Origin: Monilinia fructicola
Lineage: Eukaryota > Ascomycota > Leotiomycetes > Helotiales > Sclerotiniaceae
Length of the DNA: 64,000 nt
Direction: 5' to 3'
NCBI GenBank assembly: GCA_008692225.1
Contig: VICG01000008.1
Location: forward strand, 372,001-436,000
Positions 57,773 to 64,000 of the stretch are shown in pieces. Each line of letters starts with the position of its first letter. Positions within the stretch are counted from its first letter, which is position 1. Position numbers and translations under genes: made by a program. The notes below the pieces were generated by a model. The model was not told where the DNA came from. It did no database searches and was given only the letters and a program-made list of their open reading frames with translations.

Positions 57773-58702
57773 ATGGTGGACAAAATTCTCTGGACATATA
57801 TCATCCTCGATTTAACTCTTCGTGGGTTCTGGGGCATTATTACTTGGATTTGCTTTGAACACGAAGGCTAGTACTTCGCAAGCTCCTACTATCGCGAGCG
57901 TCTCGGCGAATCTCTTGTTACTTTCCACCCCTCTGAATGGTAAATCTACTCCATCCTATCCCTCAGATCGCACCCCCCCCCCCCCCCTTCAACAAAAACA
58001 CAAGCAACGATAGCTAACACGCAACGCCTCAGCCGCCATCGGCAACGCCGTCTTAATCTTCTTCTCCTTCCTCCTCTCCATCCCAGCCATGACCCTGAGC
58101 ACCACCCGTGGTTGGCTCAAAGTGCACGGCTACATGGTCGTCATCTGCGGCATCTTCACCCTGGTCATCGGTCTTGACATCTGGTTCGGGACGCTCCGCT
58201 CCAAGGAGTCGCTTCTCGATACGTGGAACAAGCAATCCGTCACGGTGCAGTCGCTCCTCCAGGAGGAACTCAGCTGCTGCGGCTATTTCAACAGCACCAG
58301 CATCCCGGCTTTCGTTACCGATTCAACCTGTCCCAATGCGATTGTGGCGGCGACGATGCCGGGGTGCAGCGCCGCATTTGTGAAGTTTGATGGGTTGTTT
58401 TTGGATGTTATCTTTACGGCGGCGTTTGGTATTGTTGGTAGGTTTTTCCCCCTTTAGAATGGAACTCACTGGGAGATACGGGGTTAGCGAGATGGAGGGT
58501 GGGGTGGGGAAAGGGGGTACATTTTGGATATGAGATATGGGATATGGGATATGGGATATTGGAAATAGGCTAATGTGATGATTATAGGTCTAGGATTCTC
58601 GATGTGGCGCTGATATTCGGTATTGCCATGCTGAATAAGGATCGGAAAGAGAGGGAACGGTATAGATTTATTGACGAGAAGAATGGGATGGGGGCTTTTT
58701 AA
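57773..58702 (+). CDS. pls1: Pls1-type fungal tetraspanin (two frame breaks)
   Basis: Pls1 tetraspanins are small four-span membrane proteins of ascomycetes; in several plant-associated fungi they are needed for appressorium-mediated penetration. Exons are 57773-57939, 58033-58437 and about 58588-58702, near 228 aa. Features: MVDKILWTYIILDLTL and GSGALLLGFALNTKASTSQA (TM1), IGNAVLIFFSFLLSIPAM (TM2), GWLKVHGYMVVICGIFTLVI (TM3), the large loop with the tetraspanin SCCGY motif and further cysteines (DSTCPN, PGCSAAF), TM4 (DVALIFGIAML) and a charged tail (NKDRKERERYRFIDEKNG). One extra base lies near 57815-57822. The junction into the last exon is out of frame by one base near 58595, with two AG acceptors six bases apart (58588 or 58594 as first exon base). 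Confidence 0.92.
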
Positions 58703-59020
58703 CGGGCGGGGGGTAGATGGGGATGCTGGGATGGGGAAAGTGGGGCGGGAAGGGGAATTGGCGGGGAGTTGGCGAGGGAAAGGGAAAAGGAAAGGGGAGA
58801 GGAGGGAAGAGAAGTTGTATAAAATGCTCAGCGCAGGGGCGGAGCAATGATATGATACGATACGAAAGGTTATATCATGTCATATCATGTGATATTATAT
58901 TATATTATATCATGCTATGTTATGTCATATCAAGGAATCAAGATCAAACACGTCTCGATCTCGATCAATCAATCAAAAAAAAAACAAATATTTCTCTCAA
59001 CATCAAGATACCATTCTAGA

Positions 59021-59136
59021 AGATGAAGATGAAGATGAAGATGAAGATGAAGATGAAGATGAAGATGAAAGATAGATGAAGATGAAGATGAGATGAAGAT
59101 GAAGATGAAGATGAAGATGAAGATGAAGATGAAGAT
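59021..59136. repeat. (GATGAA)n hexanucleotide array
   Basis: About 18 copies of the unit, with short interruptions near 59069-59092. Confidence 0.9.
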
Positions 59137-59474
59137 GAGAGGCTAGCTTCGCTTAGCTTGTATATGGGGGAAGGGGTAAAAGAGATGATGGAATGAAGCA
59201 ATCGATGTGAAATGGGATGTTTATGATTTTATGGTATGTGATGTCATGTTATGAATATAACGCAATATAACGATAATCATTCCATCCATCTATCCATCTA
59301 TCTGTAATTTATCCCCCCTTCGGACCATCCCTCTTGGATGGATATCTCCTTAGTTTTCTATTGGGGAAGAGGGGAGTGGGATAGGGATAGGGATAGGGAT
59401 AGGGATAGAAGGAAGTGGGATAGAAAAATGAATGGATATCATTCTGTGTGTTTATTTTTCACAGTGTGGTTTTT

Positions 59475-59675
59475 GAGGTGTTGAGTGTGTTGAGTGTGTT
59501 GAGTGTGTTGAGTGTATTGAGTGTGTTGAGTGTGTTGAGTGTGTTGAGTGTGTTGAGTGTGTTGAGTGTGTTTGAGTGTTTTGAATGTGTTAAGTGTATT
59601 GAGTGTGTTGAGTGTGTTGAGTGTGTTGAGTGTGTTGAGTGTGTTGAGTGTGTTGAGTGTGTTGAGTGTTGAGAG
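59475..59675. repeat. (GTGTTGA)n heptanucleotide minisatellite
   Basis: About 27 copies of a 7-base unit, with a degenerate middle part (59570-59605). The ORF through it cycles Val-Leu-Ser and Glu-Cys-Val and is not a gene. Confidence 0.92.
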
Positions 59676-59949
59676 TTTTGTTGAGTGTGGTTTGATCTGG
59701 TTTTGGGTTTAGGGTTACTTGGGGGTGAGAAAGTAACTTTGGGTTTGGGTTTGAGAGGTGGTGCTTAGGGTTGACGGTTTGGGGGTTAGTTTTATTTGGG
59801 GGGAGTTGGGGGGAGAAGGGCGAGTGTGGATGAGATGAGATAAAATTCGTTGATAGAGGGTTTGCTTGATGATTGGATTCATATGTGAAGATTGAAAGAA
59901 GATTGAATTATATATATATATATATATATTTGAGGTTTCCAAAGGTTTA

Positions 59950-60043
59950 CTTGGATATTGGATATTGGATATTGGATATTGGATATTGGATATTGGATAT
60001 TGGATATTGGATATTGGATATTGGATATTGGATATTGGATATA
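59950..60043. repeat. (GGATATT)n heptanucleotide minisatellite
   Basis: About 13 perfect 7-base copies lie close after a short (TA)n run at about 59908-59929. Confidence 0.92.
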
Positions 60044-61069
60044 GAAAATAAAAGTATCTCTTCTCCAAATCCAAAAAGATAGAAAACATCATATATATCT
60101 CATATCATCTATCAAATTGATAGAGACCAGAAAATATCAAAACAAACCATTCGATATTCCTTTCTTCGTCTTCTCTTCTCTTCTCTTCTCTCCTTTCTAT
60201 TATCTCCTCCCCTCTCCCGCTCTTCTCCTCCTCCCCCCTTCTCTCCCCAATACTCATCCCCCCCTCCTCCCTCCCTACCCACATCTTCAAATCCCCCTCC
60301 ACGCACCCTCCTCCCCGCTCCTTTCTCCATCCAATCTTCCATCCCCCTCCCAACAACCTCAAATACCCACACCCATTTCAAACCCCAAAACCTTTCCTCC
60401 TTTTCCCTCCCTCCCCCCCTCTCCTCCCTCTCCCCAGTCCACAAATCTATTTCCCGTGAAGGAAAACTTATTAGTTAGCCATACGATGATACTTCACCAC
60501 TTCACCACTTAATTATAAAGAGAGAGCAAATCAGAACATCAGAACATCAGGTAGTGATAAAGTGACAACGACGATTGTTATTATTATCATATCAAGTTAA
60601 TTTAACATAATCATCATCACGATAAATGTTAATTATCATCATGATTGTATTTATCCTCGCTAATATTACATTCAAATCAAGTGAAATCAAATGAAATCAT
60701 ATCATATCAAATCAAGTCAAGTCATATCACATCATATCCATATCATTCATCTATATCATCTGTTCACATCAAAATTACATCACAAAAACCATAAATAAGC
60801 AAACGTAGCTATTATTCATCTATTATTCTATCAAGTTTGATGAATTATCATCATGAAACCATAAAATCATTCAACAGGCAAAAAGGCCCAGTAAATAAAA
60901 GGGGAAAAAAAGCAGGGATATAAAACCTTACTTTTATTCACAATTCAATCAATTATCCCTTTTAACTTCATGAAATATGTGTGCAACTCCATTACTATAC
61001 CGTTATTGGTATCAGAGAAAGAGATATCCACCAGATAAACCACCACCAGTAAATGAACAGGATCCAAGA

Positions 61070-62380
61070 CTATGCCCATTTACCAAGGAGTGCCATAACA
61101 GCAGCTCCGAGGAAAACACAGCAGATCATAAAGGTCAGTCTATTCTTGCTGTGAGTCAATTCTGGGTTGAACAAGAAGTCACGAGCCAATAATTCAACAA
61201 GACCAGTATAAATTAGAATACCGGCAGAGATGGCATCGAGAACACCAGAAACAACATTGGCAGTGAATGAACCAGAGTTATAGGTTGTGCGGACACCAAG
61301 GCCAATGGCAATAGCAATGGGTGTCGTGAGACCATATCCTGTGCAGAGAGCCCAAGGGAGCCAAGAGAAACGTTTTGGGAATGGGATGGCGGACAAACGT
61401 GCACCAATACCCAAACCTTCAAACGATTGATGGAAGACGAGGACGGGGAAGAGGGTGGTAAACTCTTCACCGGCAGTACCAAGGTTAAGACCAATGATGA
61501 TGGAGTGAAAGATGACACCAAACTCAAGGATGAGGAATGCAGAGATTTGTTGACGGAAAGAGCGCTCGATAGTCGTTTCGGAGTCGAGAGTGAGTTGTTC
61601 GACATCGCTTAAACCATTCTTCTCATTGTTGAACGAGTTGGAAGCTGGGCTATTCTCCTTGGCTTGTTGAGGTGAGGTGATATTATCCAAGAGATTTGGG
61701 TCCTGGTCACCAGAGTGGATTTGGTTATGGGTGAGAGCTGCACGAGGAGCGTTTCCACCTGCGGCCTTGGTCCCCGGTTGATCGGTGATAACATCCTCAA
61801 TGGCAGGACCATGAGCGAAACCATACTTGCGATCGACATATTGTTCAGCACCAAAGTCCATCATGAAGATTGACATGACAGAGAGTAGAACAAGGGCTGG
61901 GCACCAACTGTAATCAGCCCAACCCCCAGTCATTCCCACACAGGTATTTGGTCCAATTTCTCCATAAGCAGGATCAAGCAAACTGAAAAGTTGGTTAGAT
62001 CGACTTTCTCATGGATCAAATTTTTTCAAGCGAGGGAAGACTTACTGAATGAAGGCAGTGGCGATGATAACACCTGCACCAAAGTAACGAGCAAACAAGT
62101 AAACATAGATGTTAATCTTGAACCAAGTATTCTTCGCAGCGATGACCGGAAAGAAGGTAGCGGCCGAGGAGACAATCAAGATGACGAAAAGAGCAGCAAT
62201 GCGACTATGATATTTTTGTCAGTACTTGTCACAACAACAGTCGTAAGTATCTGAAGTGAACATATCAACTTACGCGCCCAATCGGCCATTGTATTCATTG
62301 TCACCAAGTTCGAGGTAGCAAACGATAGCAGCGGGATCAGCTGTATCCAAATCCACGTTATTAGGATTGAAGTCGGTCAT
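61070..62380 (-). CDS. ZIP-family zinc/iron transporter, 392 aa
   Basis: Plasma-membrane ZIP proteins (Zrt1/Zrt2 type) bring zinc or related metal ions into the cytosol. Minus-strand exons are 62380-62274, 62204-62046 and 61982-61070, joined by GT-AG introns with no frame break. Features: an N-terminal extracellular segment with YLELGDNEYNGR, TM1 (IAALFVILIVSSAATFFPVI), TM2 (ARYFGAGVIIATAFIHLLDP), the ADYSWCPALVLLSVMS segment, a variable cytosolic loop with scattered His, then the TM4-TM5 metal-binding signature (EFGVIFHSIIIGLNLG, FHQSFEGLGIGARLS) and three more spans ending FMICCVFLGAAVMALLGKWA. The AYGEIGPNTCVGMTGGW motif is typical of fungal members. Whether it is high- or low-affinity cannot be told. 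Confidence 0.95.
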
Positions 62381-64000
62381 CTTTGCTGATGGAAGAGATA
62401 TCAAGCGATTCGAGAGAACGACTGTGGCGTTGTAGTTATATTTAAACTAACGAAGGTGGGAAGGTGGTAGATAGGTGGGTATGTAGATTGATCAACAAAC
62501 GATATCAGAAAAAGGATTATTTGACAGAAAAGGTTGATGCTTTTGGATGAATGGATGGAGGGATGGGTGGATGGATGGATGGATGGATGGATAGTTGTAT
62601 GGTCGAATGGTTGTATGTATCTATGTACCGTATGTACAGTACCTCCGAGTATGTACTGAAAAAAAAAGGATACAGGATCTTCGAAAGTTTAATAGATCAA
62701 ACTTTATAAGCGTCTTCCTCTTCTTCAATATTGAGAACCTTGATAGATAAATCAGCTTCTTCACGTGAACGGCAGGGAAATCTCTGATGAGAGAGAAAAG
62801 GGAGCCCTGGAGGGTAAGAGAAAGGGAAAATGGCCCGATGAGGTTGTCAGGGTTTGATTTGGAATTGGTCTGATTGGATTGGGATTCGCGGATTTTAGAT
62901 AAAAAGTGAAGTAAGGAGGGCCAAAAAAAAACAAACCAAAAAACACCTTGTTGGATACCTCCCTCCCACTTCCCAATTTCCAAGCAATGTTAGTGAGAAA
63001 ACCAAGAGATTATGAAGAAGATGGAAACGTTGGAAGGAGAATTGGATGATTGGATGATTGGATGATCGGAGAAGAGAATACCACGTAGGTATAATCACAA
63101 TTAATTGATGATGGGATTTTATGTACTGCAATTGATGTGATTGGATGAAAAAAGTCAAACATCAAAGGAAAAGTTTAAAAATGGTAATAATTTGATTGAT
63201 ATAGGAAGGAACGAGGGAGGTCTTACCTTGATAGTTGAGAAGTATAAGTGTAATATAGACGTATGGCTGTTTCAAGATACCAGATGTCATATATTGTATA
63301 TATCTGGGATCTGGGGAGGATTGACAGATGAGGATGAAGGTGAATCGAGGTTAAGGTTAAGGTTCCCTTTGAATCAGCCTTGAATCACCTGAATTCTTAT
63401 TTGACAAGATGAGAATGAGACGGAAACTTGATATGAAAACAAGTCCTCGTAGAGGCGAGGAGAGGCGAGGCGAGGATGAGGACAAGGACGAGGACGAGGA
63501 CGAGGAGAAAGAGAAGTAAGACAAAAAAGAGGAGAGAGGATTTGCTTTAAACCATCTACGCCGTACGAAGAGCCTTGGAACTACCTGGTAATAATTACAT
63601 ACAAACTGACACTCTACGGAGTACACTCCACCTGCAACTGTTGGAAAAAGAATTGATCGAGATATTTATTAAGGTAGTAGTACCGACGTAATAGTTTCGT
63701 TGTACGTACTCGAACGGGTCAATTATCCCTCCACCCACCGACCGACAGTTACAATCAAAGTTATCAAACCCCCCATCCATCCATCCATCCATCCACCGTC
63801 GCAATCAAATTGAATCAATCAATCAATCAGTCAATCAATCAGTCAATCAGTGAATCAATCAATCCATCCTCACCCCCAGCAACATCAATCCTACTGTATG
63901 AAAGTTGCAACGAACCATCAATGGCCCATGCCCATGTCCATGCCCATGCCCATCATCTTCACAAGGTCGTTGTGTTGTGGATGGTGTACAGAGTACTCCG
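62381..64000. other. ZIP gene upstream region
   Basis: No gene is visible to the right edge. Short GGAT and CATC/CAATCAAT microsatellites lie at about 62555-62592 and 63768-63870. TACGGAGTAC occurs at about 63615 and a related GTACAGAGTACTCCG ends the window. No zinc-response element could be identified with confidence. Confidence 0.5.

Larger units (their letters stand above)
58703..61069. other. Gene-free minisatellite region between pls1 and the ZIP gene
   Basis: No gene is supported. Three large tandem arrays (separate entries) are followed by a C-rich stretch at 60170-60450 that gives biased ORFs on both strands. The last 500 bases are AT-rich but ordinary. Confidence 0.55.

Noticed and set aside
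59448..59672. Plus-strand ORF with Val-Leu-Ser and Glu-Cys-Val repeats
   Set aside because: It follows the heptanucleotide array, changes phase whenever a unit is incomplete and has no non-repeat domain.

Overview
The window looks like nuclear DNA of a filamentous ascomycete, most likely a helotialean leotiomycete close to the Sclerotiniaceae. The reasons are short GT-AG introns of about 50-120 bases with CTAAC-like branch points, a Pls1-type fungal tetraspanin gene, filamentous-fungal versions of Chs5, Las17, Sen1, Dnf1 and Mcm1, AT-rich islands that look degraded by repeat-induced point mutation (RIP), and intergenic DNA rich in TAGGTAGG palindromes and microsatellites. The exact species cannot be read from the sequence.

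Layout, left to right: chs5 (minus, cut by the left edge); an orphan ORF; an AT island holding a 148-base foldback; tif11/eIF1A (plus); las17/WASP (minus); a 284-base inverted-repeat element; an 84-aa orphan ORF; the XPF-type DNA repair nuclease rad1 (plus); a three-exon 66-aa membrane microprotein (plus); a large disordered fungal protein (minus); the Sen1 RNA/DNA helicase (minus); a Dnf1-type lipid flippase (minus); 6 kb of gene-poor DNA with a second, 1459-base copy of the inverted-repeat element; a protein with a possible PCNA-binding motif (plus); V-ATPase subunit E (minus, with a 9-base microexon); a NIPA/DUF803 transporter (plus); 3 kb of minisatellites; mcm1 (minus); 8.6 kb without a recognisable gene; the pls1 tetraspanin (plus); more minisatellites; and a ZIP zinc transporter (minus).

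The genes are ordinary chromosomal housekeeping and signalling genes and form no operon or gene cluster. Several share a broad theme of membrane traffic and polarity (chs5 exomer, las17 actin nucleation, Dnf1 flippase, V-ATPase, Pls1), but nothing in the sequence ties them together.

The strongest unexpected signals are: (1) a DNA-transposon/MITE family with near-identical terminal inverted repeats and 3-base target duplications, present twice; (2) a near-perfect AT-rich foldback; (3) about 20 single-base frame breaks, often in homopolymers, spread over nine or so otherwise conserved genes, which argues for uncorrected assembly errors rather than gene death; (4) a 9-base microexon in the V-ATPase E gene; and (5) tandem 3' splice sites inside the Walker A codons of Sen1. 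Coordinates of broken genes span the whole inferred locus, and exon borders are given in each entry.
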